Positions 12,445 to 24,693 of a stretch of DNA of 64,000 nucleotides are shown here, in pieces. Below the pieces are notes generated by a model. The model had not been told where the DNA came from. It was given only the letters and a program-made list of their open reading frames with translations, and did not search any database. The stretch's first letter is position 1; every line of letters begins with the position of its first letter. This DNA is from Ulva prolifera (Eukaryota; Chlorophyta; Ulvophyceae; Ulvales; Ulvaceae). The stretch covers positions 7,549,836 to 7,613,835 of the forward strand of contig CM041198.1 of NCBI GenBank assembly GCA_023078555.1, written 5' to 3'. Both the position numbers and the translations under genes were made by a program.

Positions 12445-13726
12445 ATGGCCGCACGTACAGCAAAAGGCCTCAATAAGTTATGTCCAGATCAACTTGAGGC
12501 AGCGTGGCTTTTTTCTAGGTTCCTTCGGCGTATACTTGGTCGACGTTGGCTAGGTATGCCTGCACAAGCACTGGCCATGTGTTCTCTTACCAGTTGTAGC
12601 CATACTGCGAGATCACTGCAGAGCAGAAGCCTGATGTTGAACAATCGCAAATTGTCGTTCAATAGCAATCCGTGCCCCCGGTTGCGGGATCATAGTCATC
12701 AGAGGGTGTCCGAGAAACGTGCGTGATACTCCCCGGCTCGGCATGGTGGTGGTTCGCCTTCGTGAGATCGTACAAGACCCATGGCCTTGCATGTATCCAT
12801 TCACCCCGGCAAGATAACCTGTGTTCACGTCAGTCTGATGTGAAGTTTTGTCTTGAACATCACAATCAAAGGCATGGTGTTGGTGCAAACGTGGCAATCG
12901 TTCGGCACTATGGCCACAAGGAATTCCTGAAACAGTTGCTCGGCCGAAGAGCTGCAATGATATGCGCTATAGTGCAGGTCACATCGGGCGAAATGTGGCA
13001 TCTGCTGCATCAGAGTATGTGCCGTCTCCGCTTGATCCCAGCGTGGTTGCAGCACAAGTTGCAGTTATCTTGTTTATTGCAGCGGCATTACCAACCGCTT
13101 GGTGGCTCGTTGTAGTTCCTACTTCAAGGAAGAAACTTGCAACAGATAAACGTCGAGGTACGCAGCTACCATCCGCAGCTGTGCTGGACGGGGACGACAC
13201 AGTCTGTGGCACGTATGCACAGGGTCAATTATAGGCAATATGAATTCATGCGCACTGAACTATTACACCACCCTTTTATGTTCGAAGCAGCTTGCTGCAT
13301 CAGCGTCAGCATTTGTAAAAGATTCCACTGCGGCATATTCATGTCGCAAGGCCAGCATACAAGGACACAAATCCTGCACGATGAATGTAAACCAGATCGA
13401 TAGCAGATGGTCGAGTGGTACCGCTGTTTGTAGGTCCCCTGCGTGAGTTCCTCGAGAAAGTTGATGTTGAGGGCAACGGGCCAACAAAATGGTTTTTTTC
13501 AAAGTGGTTGACGCAGATGCCTGGCCGAGAGAAGGCTCGGCGGAGAAATCTGGAAGCCATGGGTCGAGATGTTAGTGAACTTGAAGACATGCCCATTTAC
13601 GAAGCTTCCGCACCGCAGGCGAAATCATCTGCTGAGAAGTTTTTGAGTGGAGACAACCCTATCATTGTTGTCATGGGCGTGCTTGGAGTGTTCGTCGCAA
13701 TTCAAATTGCGTTACATCCGCGTTGA
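12445..13726 (+). CDS. Unrecognised membrane protein with possible organelle transit peptide
   Basis: Three exons close in phase 1: 12445-12718, 12978-13157 and 13434-13726, about 248 residues. The N-terminus is rich in Arg, Ser, Ala and Leu with few acidic residues, like an organelle targeting peptide. Exon 2 holds a membrane segment (AVILFIAAALPTAWWLVVV) followed by the basic TSRKKLATDKRR. Exon 3 begins GPLREFLEKV, continues with KWFFSKWL, and ends with a second membrane segment after FLSGDNPIIVVMGVLG. The two-helix layout with a charged loop might suit a plastid or mitochondrial membrane protein, but no family was recognised. Exon 1 is the least certain part: the splice phase fits, yet its sequence is not informative, and a later ATG at the MLNNRKLSF segment is an alternative start. 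Confidence 0.6.
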
Positions 13727-14396
13727 TGTTCATTTTATGCCCTGGCCCATGGATACGATGTGCAGCATCAGCTTAAGTGAAGAGAAACTGTGGAGAAATT
13801 TGTTTTTGCCTTGCAGAGTCAGAGTCACGGCATGTGTAACGTTTTACGTGACACGGCGCCCGATTCCATGCCATGCCATCTCGTACGAAACATTGCTGGC
13901 ACGTCAAGGATGCCTCATGAGGTCGATGCAGCCTGCTCATGAACCTCTGGGCACGCGCGTCAAAACCGCGCTGCATGCAGCCAGCGGCGACGCATGCTCT
14001 GCTCGTGGAATCCTCGTGTAGACACACATTATTTTGAAAGGAAGACGGGCCTGCGACATCGAACTCTTGCACACTTTTCAGGTCCCTGCAGCTGGTGGCC
14101 TGTTGAGCATGTAGTACTGATGAGAATATCGAGTTCGACACCCATGTACGATTGCTGACTGAGCCCCGAAAGCTGGACTGATCTGTATTGGATCGTGGTC
14201 TGAAGAAATTGCACGTCAGCAGATTTCCCTTGAACATCAAAACATCTAACGTTTTTCGTTGGGATCCGGGTCGTTGAACCATCTTACAAGGAGTTCCGTG
14301 GACTGCCGGCTTCTACGTTTCTTGCAGCACCGGTAGTGCGTGCGACATCTGCTGATACATCAGCCATTCGGTCGCAAGCTGTATGCAGTAATGGTA
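13727..14396. other. Intergenic, nothing supported
   Basis: The stretch runs between the stop of the membrane protein and the proposed start of the next plus-strand gene. No exon with protein-like composition and matching splice sites was found on either strand. Confidence 0.5.
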
Positions 14397-17170
14397 ATGT
14401 CTGCTCCAGCTCGCGCGCCTACAGCCTTTCACTCCTTCGCATCTCTGAGGCGGAGCTTCTTGTCGCGGCAGGCGTTGGCTTTGTACCGATCGTCAGGGCA
14501 GCCCCGATGCAAGTCAAGTGCGCCGCAGCCCGAACTTCCCTGTTCGACATATGTTTCTTGATCTTCTGCTCCGACTGTGCATGTATTTACTCCGTTCAGC
14601 CACCAGTGTAGGTGCACCAGCGGAGCCAGACTTTGATGTTCAACAGCTCGACCCAGTGCCGATCAGCGATACCAACATCAACGCTGAAGATTTCGAGGAT
14701 GGGGTAGAATTTGAAGATGATTCAACCACCCGTAGAGAAGGCTACCTCAGTTATATGTTTGTGCGCCTCGCCATCTATCACAGATTGTGGGGTTGTGCCT
14801 GCACCTGTCCATCTTCCCAAGTCACCATCATGCCCGACTTAGGCATCGCACATTCATTGCCTTGAACGTCCCAAATATCTTGTTATTCACGAGAGCTGGC
14901 GCCAGCTTCAGCATGAGTGCTGCTTCTGCTCGTTCATTGGAGCAAATGTGTGTGAGGGGTGCTCCTGTCCGGTTGTCCGACATTGCACGACATGCGAGCG
15001 GCAAATTGAAGGCTCCCTGCCATTGCTGCTCTATGTGAACCTACATTGCTGAAGATAGGCCTCAGGCCATGTGGACTGCGTGCCCAGGGCCTTGCAGCCT
15101 GAAACGTTGACGATGATCAGCAATGAATGCAGGGCGACGAGCTGGACAAAGAGCTGCTCATCAAACGGAATCTTGATGGGGCATTGGATCTGCATGACGT
15201 GAACATCTTGAATCATGCGGATGACACTCACACCACTCCACGATACACCGGCATTATCCCTCGCGCGGCAGCACAGTATCAGTCCATACCTGTCGAGACT
15301 GTCCTGTCTGGAGACATCCTGGACAATGTACCAGAGAAGAAAATCGTTCGCCCTCCCATTCCTATCAGCTGCTGAACTCAGATTCAAATGCTTCCTGCAC
15401 TTGGATACCCCGGGCTTCTGCTCCAAATCTCTGTGCCCGATACTGGAGCAGCATGGCTTGTGCCTCTCACCTGTGGTTTACCCCTTCGGCATATGCGGTC
15501 CCTTTGATTCGGAGTTGTCAATACCCTTTCAGGAGACGGCTCAGTAAGTTCAGATTCACTTTACTGGACCTGTTCTGGTGAGCTGTTTTGCAACATGCAT
15601 CTAGTCCATCCATAGCAGGCAGCACGTACCGGATGCGTCTGAGGCCCACCCGTCATCCAGCTGCCCTTTCGCATGTGCATGCTTGCATCTGCTTCACACT
15701 GCTTGTTGACTCAGCGTACAGTCCTGATGCACCGATCACTTGCGGTGAGATCCGCCAGTGTGTGGCCCTGGCAGGCCATGCCCATGGCGGCATAAGCACG
15801 ACACACGCAGTTAAATACATCGTGCAACGTGCCCATATGTACCGTAGCACCAGGTGATGTATCATAGTCTGTTTGCCAATCAATGATCCACCTCGCTGTG
15901 CATCTTCCACCTGCAAGCCAGGCCCACAGGCGTCCATGACCCCGGGACGCCTGCAGATGCGCCAGCTGCTCCTGATCAAGGTGGCTGCAGAGGAGCCGTT
16001 CCACGAGCTGGACTTTGACAACGCCTTCTGCTTTGACTGTGGCAGGCAGGAGCTCTACAAGATTGCCTACGTGTCCATTCGTGACCCAGCAGAGATCGAG
16101 GACCCAGTGCTGCGCTACCAGTGTGCCCCCCCCCCTTCCCCTCTCTGTGTCTCCGGACTTGTCTCCTCTAGGAGTCATGTCATGCAATGGCCGCTGCCAT
16201 CCACACTATCGTACCAAGCTCATGCTTGAAGCAAGTCATGCCATGCTGGCGTTCATGTCGTGAACATTTCGATTCGCATGGTGTAATCGATGCACAGCGG
16301 TTGTGAATGTGTAGGATTTGTGGTGTTTCCCTTGTGGCACAACCAAGATCTGCTATACATGTATCAGGCTGAGCCTCGCGCATGTGTTTCGGCTTCCGGG
16401 CTGCTGCTGATACAGGAGGGGTGTTATGTGGGGTGCGCCCAGGCTCAAGCGGGCACACTTATGTGCAGTTTACCCACAGCAAATGGGCTTTGAAGTCTCA
16501 GGTGGCTCGCGTGTGCTCGAGCGCATTCCGTATGCTCGACTGAAGCAACATTTCTGAGCTTGCCAACACCGACTTCTCACGAATGCATTCACAACCTCGC
16601 TCGTTCCCTGTCCGTCATGTTGGTGTCTTCTATTCATGAGTTGTGGGTCCCTGGGGTCGGCCACCTCCGACAGTCATCTCCCATAGATAGCCATACCCGA
16701 GGTCTGTGCCGGCCTGCAGGCCGGAGCACGACATGTTCATCCTGGACAGCCGCGACACGATGCCGACCCCAATGATGGTCAACCTCAAGCACGAGGCCAA
16801 CGACATCGGCGCGAACTTCGACGTCGACCTCTTCTCCGGCCTCCCGCCCCCCGCGTCTGCCGCCGCGGCGCTGCCGGAGGGCCGCGACGACGAGGACTCC
16901 GGCGACGGCTACGGCCCCCCGGTGCCCCCGCCGCCACAGCAGGCGCAGCAGGGCGCGCAGCCTGGGGAGGTGTCGGCCGCGGCGGTGGCACAGGCGCTGG
17001 TGGCGGGTGAAGGCGCTGTGGCGGAGGCGGGGGAGGGCAGGGGTGCGGACATTTGGGAGGCCGCCGACGCGGAGGAGGCGTCGGCAGCGGAGGAGTTGGA
17101 TAGTTTGTCGGGCGGGGTGGAGCAGGACCGCGGGGAGACTCCGGACGTGCCGGCTGTTGATCTTGCGTGA
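14397..17170 (+). CDS. Unrecognised protein with a Cys-rich zinc-ligand-like block
   Basis: Exons with closing phases: 14397-14517, 14612-14760, 14843-15034, 15133 to about 15327 or 15345, a gap where one or more exons may be missing, 15957-16120, and 16720-17170. Exon 2 is acidic and ends EGYLSYMF. Exon 3 carries HECCFCSFIGANVCEGCSC, then HCTTCERQIEG, a dense Cys/His pattern suited to binding zinc. Exon 4 starts GDELDKELLIKR and includes ETVLSGDILDN. Exon 5 begins MRQLLLIKVAAEEPF with a further CFDCGR pair, and joins in phase 2 to PEHDMFILDSRDTMPTP in exon 6. The tail after about 16840 is Ala/Pro/Glu-rich and probably disordered. No family was recognised. Joining all exons into one gene rests on phase and direction; exon 1 (with FLSRQALALYR) is the weakest. 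The intron at 16121 has a C-tract next to its donor. Confidence 0.6.
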
Positions 17171-19429
17171 GCTGGCGGGTTGTGCGTGCGCTCCGGGGGG
17201 GCTGCGGCTGCGTGTGGCGCCAGTATGCTGTGGGGATGGGGGTGGCTATGTGTTGAAGCAGGTCTGCGTGTGCACTTTCCACGTCCCCCGGAATTGGGCT
17301 AGCCAAATCTGTGGGCCTTGACTGCACTCTCACTTCATCACTGTCAGTATGTGGTCTGTGCAGTTTGTTCAAAAACACGCACCACCAAAAGATAGTGATT
17401 GGACACCATAAACGCATCGTAAAAGTCTGGGGTCCCGGCGCGGCTGACATTTTTTTCAAATGTCTCGGCCATACTCATCTAGCCATGAGGGATGAAGTCG
17501 TGCATGTGTGGTGCAAGTGTGAGGATGCACCTAGTCGTTTTGATTCACTTCAGGGCTGCTATGAACAGTGGAGTCGATTGTATCACGTGGTGCTTTCCCT
17601 GCATGCCTGGCCTGCAAACCACACACCTCTGCTCGCTTCCTTGACCGCAAGCTGTGATCTTGTAGCACACTGTAGGTGAATCAAGGGGGGTCCGTGACGG
17701 GATCAGAGCAGCTGCCTCGCCTACCCAGCGCTCAGCATAGAGTTGCCGCGGCAGCCCCAGACCTTCACAAGCCCCCAACAGCCCAGGCAGGAAAAGCCTG
17801 GCAACTCGCACCACGCCCGCACCGCAATGCCTCCGTTGCACATGAGCGGGTGTCGTAAACAAGTCGTTTCCGCCTCAAGGCACCTCACGTACGCCAGGTC
17901 CCGGAGTGGCGGGCACCTGCGAGGCTTGCAGAAGATGTTGTGCTTGCCCTGCCTTGCCGTGGGGATCAGTCTGTTGCTAGGACTTACCCCAGGGGAGTAG
18001 CAAGCATGGCAGCTGCAGGGTTCTCGAGAGCTGCTTCGCGGTGGGTGCCGCTGGGTCACCCTAGGAATCGCTGTGGACATGTCACGGACCGACGCAACTG
18101 TGCTGAATCATAAGCATGAAAATGGTTGTTGCGCTACCAGTACAGTCGACGCAGCTTCAGCCGGCAGCATGATGGGCTGGCCACAGCAAACCCTCAAGGT
18201 GCAGGCAAGCATACACCATGGTGTATGGCCTTGCGGAACTAGCTGAACTGGAATGGCGCAGCTATCTGAATGCATGTGTCTGCGTAATGGAAGATTTCTG
18301 TTCCATGGCCGCTGGGTCGCATGCATGCTGGTCTTATGTACATTAGGTAGATATACATATACAGCGATGTGGGCGGTTTTCACATCCCATACTCAGGGTG
18401 CATTGCCCTTGGTCGCGTCGCACTATCACCCAAGCCTAAGGCCGCCACCACTACTAGATCACTCACCACCAATCGACTCGCTCATGGGCAAGGGACGTGC
18501 AGTGCCACTGATACACGGCATGTTGCAGGGCACGTCCGGGACCAAACACAAGCCATGCATCGACCAACACATGAGTTCGAAATGGCAGTGAATGAATGCT
18601 TATACAGGTCCCTGCCTCTGCACATCCGGAATTCAAGTCAATTCAGCTCAGTCTAGCCTGTTCAAGCGCCACATGCACCGCTCATACTTTGAATGCCAGT
18701 ACACGGCCAACAGCTCTTGTTGATTCCGAAACGCCTGCCAAGGGCGCTGAGATTGCTGATAGACAAGCAAGCGACCATCAGCAACTTATTGCCTGCAGGT
18801 TGATGTAGCACTGTTTTGAGGGTGACGTTACATGCTCACACACCCGTCCTGCCCAGCGTCAAGAGCTCATGTCAATCAAGCTCGTCCAGCATCGGCAGGT
18901 CCAGTGCCATGTCCAGCTTGACAGCCTGTACTGGCACCTTCACATGATCGCCATGCTTGTGAATGCCAGGCTCGCTGCTGTGCAGGTGCTGATGGGTGTC
19001 CTGAATCCGTGTGCCCTGCGGCAGGCTCCCGGCTGGGCCGACGGTTGTAGGCCTTCCTGATTCCTTGCAAGCATGTACTGGCTGCGCACATGGCTCCAGA
19101 CCGCTGGGGCTCGCCTCCTGTGCATCTTGTGCAACGCAATCCTGTTCCACTACCTCTGGATCTGACGATCTGCTTGGCTGGGATTCACCCGCGTGACCCC
19201 CAATCACCTCATGACCAGGCTCTGCGCCCTTATGCTCAGTGTCCTGGACCAGATCGCCACCTGACGATGTTTCGTCTGTGCTGCTGTCTTCACCCCCCGT
19301 ATGCTGTCCACCTGCAACAGCAACACATCCTCAGAGGTTCTGGATATTAAGCTCGATCAATCGCAAAGGTTCCAAGTTGCGTGAGCTTCCAACATCCCGC
19401 TCCAGCTCAGTTTCCCACTTTCAAACATT
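17171..19429. other. Intergenic region with one unresolved minus-strand exon
   Basis: No gene was supported from 17171 to about 18870. The 18872-19314 part is listed separately. It lies between the convergent ends of the Cys-rich protein gene and the Kintoun gene. Confidence 0.5.
18872..19314 (-). other. Possible acidic C-terminal exon downstream of Kintoun
   Basis: On the minus strand an acceptor GTTGCTGTTGCAG near 19314 is followed by an uninterrupted frame to a stop at 18872. The frame is rich in Ser, Glu, Asp, Gly and His (for example DSSTDETSSGGD) and ends ALDLPMLDELD. It looks like a disordered acidic tail. It lies just after the Kintoun gene, but the phase does not match the end of Kintoun exon 4, which runs into a stop at 19430. 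It could be an alternative last exon, or part of another gene. Confidence 0.35.
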
Positions 19430-22289
19430 TCAGAGCGCCATCAGGGCTTCCAATAGCCATTTGACATCAGCTCTGGTGCGAGACCCATCTGCAACCACTT
19501 CCACGCTGCGATCAGATAGGATGCACATGGCCACACCCGACAGCCTCGCGTCCAAGGTGGCGTTGGCAACACTCCAGGCCGCGGCCAGTGCCTTCAGGTC
19601 GATCTGGTCTGAAGACACAGCTCCTGACCGTGCGACTTCAACAGCCTGCATCGCGGCGTCTGCCGCCTCTGGAACGCCCTCACGTGCCGACTGCGGGCGC
19701 TCGCCCGTGACCCCTGCACACATGCCACCGCGTCTTCGGTGATGTCCGTCCACCAAGAGCGCTGAGTCCTGCATTGCAGTGGTCGCCACCATGCACAGGA
19801 CAGCTGCTGCACACGTCTTACCGGGACACACAAGCCGCTATTCCTGGGCTGACGAGAGACAGGCTGATCTATAAACCAGGCTGGGCTGCAGCACACAAAG
19901 CAGATAAACTACCAAAGAGGCATGGTAGGCAGCATGTCGGGCATGTCGACGGTCAGAAAGAGTAGACACCGCTGCGATGCCACAGGAAGAAGCAGTGATG
20001 TGCAGTGGCAGCAGTGCAAACAATGCATATTGGACACAATTCCAGCACTTCCATGCAGGCACGCAGCGTGCCCCGCCGAGTCACATCCAGGCCTGCCTCC
20101 TCCTCGCAACCAGCCGGTGCATGGATCCTCACCTTGGACACTGTGGCTGTCAGTGCACGGCACTGGAGGCTCTGGTGACCCAGCAGCCGCCTCCGCACTC
20201 GCACTACACTGGCGGTCACAGTACCCCGCGCCTCCTGGAGCACCTCGCAGGGGCTGGTGCTCACGTGCTGCTGGGGCGCGCTGCGAGAGGGGCACAGGCC
20301 GGAAGTCGTCCTCACCAGGTGCCTTGGTGGCACACAACTCACGTAGCAACTCCTCACGTACGATCGACCCCGTCTCCACATCCACGTGTCCTCCGCCCTT
20401 GCCGTGCTGGGGACACATACCAGCGCCTTGTGGGACCCCCTCAGGGACACTCGACCCGCCATCGACTGTACCTAAACATGGAGCATGTGGCTGCACTCCA
20501 GCAGGCACCACGCCAGCTGAGCCGACCTCGTCGCTACTCTCACACCCCACAGCTTTGGGGCACCCTTCCTGCCCAGAATGTGCTGTGTGGCTGTCGGAAG
20601 CACGCGGCGTATCCTGGGCCTCGTCAGCAGCCTCGACGTCCGCTGGCTCATCACTGAGCACCTGCACAAGGCATGGTGGTGCGGCGCGAGAACGGCACTC
20701 GTCGCCTGTTGTTCGCTCATCACAGCCTGCCTGGCATGGATCCAACGCTAGAGCGTCCTGGCTGCCGTGTGTAGTTTCCAATGCATTTTCGGCGCCCGCA
20801 GGTGCCGTGCTGCTGGCAGCCTTGGGCCCGGCCACCGGCAGAGAGAGGGTGAGGACTCCCGAGTCGCGATTGAACTTGGCACTGCCGTCGTCGGTGACAC
20901 AGAAGGGTAGCGGCAGCTCGAGTCGGTACTTCCCGGGGACCACGGCGGTGATCCGGGTTGCTGCGACGTCCAGCTCGACCGGCGCTGCAGAGACCAGACC
21001 AGGAAGGGTGATGCGGATGACGAGCGCCCGCGGCACGCCCTTGCATGGCCGCCCAGTCGGGTCGTTCCAGGCTTCCGCCAAGTCGCGTGTGCCCTGGTGC
21101 ACGACGGTGTAGTGTGGTGTGACCTCGCCAGCTGCATGCTGGAAACCTGGATCCCGAGGCGTTTTTGGCGCTGTACCGTTTGAGAAGCGTGGGGCAAAGG
21201 GAGAGCGTTTGCCAGGTGGTGCAGGCGGGTCAGCAGGGGGTTGCTGGGTGGACGATGCGGGGTCAGGCAGAAGCTTGGCAGCCGAGGAGGAAGGCGTTGA
21301 GTGTGGTTTAATACTGCCACCAGCACTCTTCGTTGTGCCCTCCCCGCGAATGGCCTGCAGCAGCAGAATGGCGTTGAGCAACAGAGACAGCCTTGCTTGC
21401 AGCAGCTCATATTACGAGCTAGCCAGTTGCGAAGCAGTACATGTGCACGTCCGGACTGTAGACCCTGGCCTGGTGCTTGTTGAAAGTACAGCTTGGGCTA
21501 TCAGAACACAGTGTGCAGTCCTGGTCACAACTGTCTTGTTCATGTTGCGACGTTTGTGCGGCGTGTGATGCGCACAGTTACAGCAGGTTTCTGCTCGTGG
21601 CCAGGTGTGCCCTTGAACTTCAGCTTTGGACGAGAGAATCTACGGTCCAGCTTGACTTCGTTGGCTTTTTCGATGTGCTCAATGGCTGATTCGACCATGG
21701 CTTGCAGCATGTTGGGATGTGTCTGGAGCATCTGAAAGGCTTGTGGATGCATTGTGACATCACAGACCCACGACGTGTTGCCATCCTTGTCTTGAGCTTC
21801 TCGCCTAGCATTTGATCCCGCTAACGGAAGGTTCAGGCGCTGTCCCCGAGCGCCTTTGCTGTCTTCTGCTGCCAGCAGCTCCGGTGGTTCAACCTAAAGC
21901 TGGCAACTGTGATGAAGGCATGACTGTGCGACTGCCGTTTCATTTCGAATCTTGCTAGGGGTACCAACCTTGTCTGAAGAACACATGTTGACAAACACCT
22001 TCCGTCCATCACCCTTGTCCTTCGTCTTGAAAACAAATTCAGGCATGGGAACGATCAACTGTGTACCTTTCCCGTAAACACTCTCTATCTCCCCCTGCTG
22101 CTCCAGCTGCCTGAGATACATCTCAGTCTCTGCCTTGTTTGCCGGATCATTGATCTCTTGTGCATACTCTCCAAACATTTTTACAAATTCAGGGTCTTTG
22201 AACGCCTTTTCAAATCCTTGGATTTCCTTTCCAGAGAATCTGAACTCTTCCATGGGCGTGGTGCTGGTGGGACGATGTGACGAACCCAT
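19430..22289 (-). CDS. DNAAF2: Kintoun-type PIH1 protein, axonemal dynein arm assembly factor
   Basis: Four exons close in phase: 22289-21969, 21893-21582, 21354-20133 and 19713-19430, about 712 residues. Exon 1 opens the PIH1 domain (FSGKEIQGFEKAF, MFGEYAQEI, KVFVNMCSSDK). Exon 2 completes it with VEPPELLAAED, RLNLPLAGS and WVCDVTMHPQAF. Exon 3 carries the CS-like half (HYTVVHQGTRDLAEAWND, then YRLELPLPFCV, AKFNRDSGVLTLSLPV), the arrangement seen in Kintoun/PF13. These cytoplasmic proteins act with HSP90/HSP70 to preassemble dynein arms before transport into the flagellum, so the organism should be flagellated. The rest of exon 3 is long and low-complexity. Exon 4 ends with a helical SSDQIDLKALAAAW segment, not recognised from other Kintouns. 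The ATG at 22289 precedes the domain by about 15 residues. Confidence 0.9.
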
Positions 22290-22399
22290 ATCGGTCACAC
22301 CCTTTGGACCAAGTCAAGGACAAAGTAGCGAACCACAAAACGCTGGGCACGTTGGACTTGACGTTACTGCTAGAATTTCAAGGCTACTGCTTCGCTGTT

Positions 22400-22668
22400 A
22401 TGCCAAAACAATGTTCAGTGCCGCTGCCAAGCTGATGGTCTGGTGCAGTCCAATTAACACAAACCGCACGACACATTCAGCGAGACAGGAGATGTGGCCA
22501 TCAAAGAAAACGCTTTGCAGTTGAACTTCGTCGACATTCAGAGCTTTCACTATGTTTATGAGGAATACGATGCGGAATGGGTACTCGCAGGTGTCATTCA
22601 ACGCGTTGCCTCCGCCATGGTAGTTCAGCGGAAACCCCAGCGACACCAGCATGCTCCAGACGGCAGCG
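22400..22668 (-). other. Possible coding exon, unassigned
   Basis: After a candidate acceptor (GAATGCTTAG) a minus-strand frame reads VDADAAVWSMLVSLGFPLNY, then CEYPFRIVFLINIVKALNVDEVQ, and stays open to about 22400. It is protein-like and hydrophobic-helical, but a stop lies just upstream and no start exon or partner was found. It lies between the Kintoun start and the divergent SmD1 gene. It could be the 5' part of a small gene or a fortuitous frame. Confidence 0.3.
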
Positions 22669-22919
22669 TCTGCGTCCACTTCTAAGCATTCGGCAGATCA
22701 CTGGGCCAACTAGGTCGACGTTCACGCTGCCTTCTTTTTTCGTTGATCGTCTACAGTGTTGACGGCTGCAGAACCGTTGCATCAACCCAGACTGTCAGAA
22801 CGAATCTCGCCTGCAAGCAAATTTGATGTCTTGGAATTAGAAGCAGGTATATTTGACGTCTGCCTCGTTACGCTTCACCAAAGGCCGAGTTGAGCACACT
22901 CCAGGGCAGCGCCTGAGCC
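22669..22919. promoter_or_regulatory. Presumed SmD1 promoter region
   Basis: This is the stretch immediately upstream of the SmD1 ATG. An AT-rich TATATT-containing patch lies near 22845-22860, 60-75 bases before the ATG. It is placed by position only; no specific element was verified. Confidence 0.3.
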
Positions 22920-24075
22920 ATGGTGAAGCTCGTCAGGTGAGCCGCTTATAAAAGCTATGAACACGTCTTGAAGCTCCAAGATATGCCCAGTGTGCCAAGA
23001 TCTGATAGTTAATGTAGCCAGGGTGCTGGCTTGTTGCATTCAAGACACCATGGATTTTGCAGATTTCTGATGAAACTCACCAATGAGACGGTGAGTATAG
23101 AACTTAAGAATGGAACAGTCATCATGGGAACTATCACCGGCGTTGATGTGGCGATGAACACCCATTTGAAGCGGGTCACTTTGATGCCCAGAGGCAGGAA
23201 TCCCATCAAAGTGGGCAACCTCAGCGTTCGAGGGAGCACAATCAGGTGGTTCATACTTCCGGATAGCCTGAACCTGGACACCTTGTTGGTGGACATTGAT
23301 CAACCCAAGCAACGTGCGAAGAAGCCAGAAAGGACCGGACGTATGCTCTCACCAGCTCATTTATCACATGCTAAAATATGCAAACACACCAGCTGCAGCA
23401 TTGATGTCATACATCATAAGCATAGATCCCGATACAGTGCTTGCGCTCGTATGTTTTCACTGCCCTGGGTTCTGAGTGCACCTGCTTCAGTTGACAGGGC
23501 TAGCCTCTCAGCATCAAGTTTGGTACATCATATTGAATTTTCACCCTCATCAGTTTTCATCAGGTCGCATCACCTCTTCAAGCTGAGTGACACAGATCGC
23601 TCTGATGACAGAATTTGTGCTATTTGGACACTGACAGCCGCAGGGAGCTCCAAAATCATGCCAGCATCTCATGGCGCCACTATTAATGTTTCGCTGTTGT
23701 CAACATGTTTGCTGTCTTGGAATTCACTGAGCTGAGCCACCAGAACTAATCAGTCAGGTCGGCTGCTAAGTCACATCCTGCCGCACTGCCTCAGGTGCCG
23801 TCGCCGATATGGTTGATGAGATCGTGAAGAGCTTAGTAGATAATCGTGACTTCAGTGTACTGAAATTCATTGAAGTAACTTTCTACTTCTCTGTGATGCA
23901 CCAGCATGCGCACAGCGATTGTTCCCTGTGTGATTTCACACTGGGCTGGAACAGCTGAAAGCTGATCGGCATTGGACACTTCAACATCTCTGATCTCAAA
24001 CTGGTGCATATGTTTGCAGTACCCGGAAGAGGTCGTGGACGTGGGCGCGGTCGGGGCCGCGGCCGGGGCAGATGA
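22920..24075 (+). CDS. SMD1: Small nuclear ribonucleoprotein SmD1
   Basis: Three exons: 22920-22936, 23063-23340 and 24020-24075, joining in phases 2 and 1, about 116 residues. Exon 1 gives only MVKLVR-, and exon 2 continues [18 protein letters not shown], matching the start of SmD1 across eukaryotes. Sm1 and Sm2 motifs follow: [18 protein letters not shown] and [15 protein letters not shown], then LDTLLVDI. Exon 3 encodes the Arg-Gly dipeptide tail ([10 protein letters not shown]...) ending at the TGA at 24073, the site of arginine methylation in the family. SmD1 is part of the seven-member Sm ring on U1, U2, U4 and U5 snRNAs. Intron 2 is long (679 bases). The extra Val after Met is slightly unusual compared with the MKLVR start of animal SmD1. 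Confidence 0.96.
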
Positions 24076-24693
24076 TGTACATCATTGTCTAATGACCTCT
24101 TTTGATGTCCACCTAGCAAAAGCTGCTTGTTCGCCCGAACCATCTTTGATTGCAGCGGCATAAGTATAGGGGATGATCTTGTGGGTCTAGTTGTAGCAAC
24201 AGCTGAAGTGATCGGTGTCTTCATGTGGTCGGTATGCGCTCGTCAAAGGGACACGCTCCTTGTGCATTTTAAAGGCGGTTTATGGCCAGGCGCCGAATGT
24301 TGCTGTTGTAATCTGACACGGCCAATGGCTGCATGTAGTGGAACCATCAGCACCAAGCCAGTGCCCCGACAGGAATTTCAGTGGCCACAGGCTCGCAACT
24401 CTGTGAACGACTCCGGACTCAGCCGGCCTGGCAAACAGCCTCGATGCCGGTATTTATGTGTTGCGCGTGTTGCTCGTCTCTACCAGCTGCTACATTCATG
24501 ATGTAGCTATGAAGCTAAAGGCCCAGGCGGCAGTGAAATTACGATCTTGTTGCAGTGTCTATGCGATGAGTAGATCATACGTGCAGCTACGGTGAAGAAG
24601 TTGCTGCTATTCCTCTGGTGAATATCATTGGTGTGTATCTGCTCCCAGAGTAGTTGCTTTGGAGGACTGGTACCCGGCGCGGAGTCCATTAGC
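24076..24693. other. Intergenic, nothing supported
   Basis: The stretch runs from the SmD1 stop to the next plus-strand start. No exon was supported; it should hold the SmD1 3' UTR and the next promoter. Confidence 0.5.

Noticed and set aside
19922-21112. 396-codon plus-strand frame opposite Kintoun
   Set aside because: Shadow of Kintoun exon 3, which has clear family similarity on the other strand.
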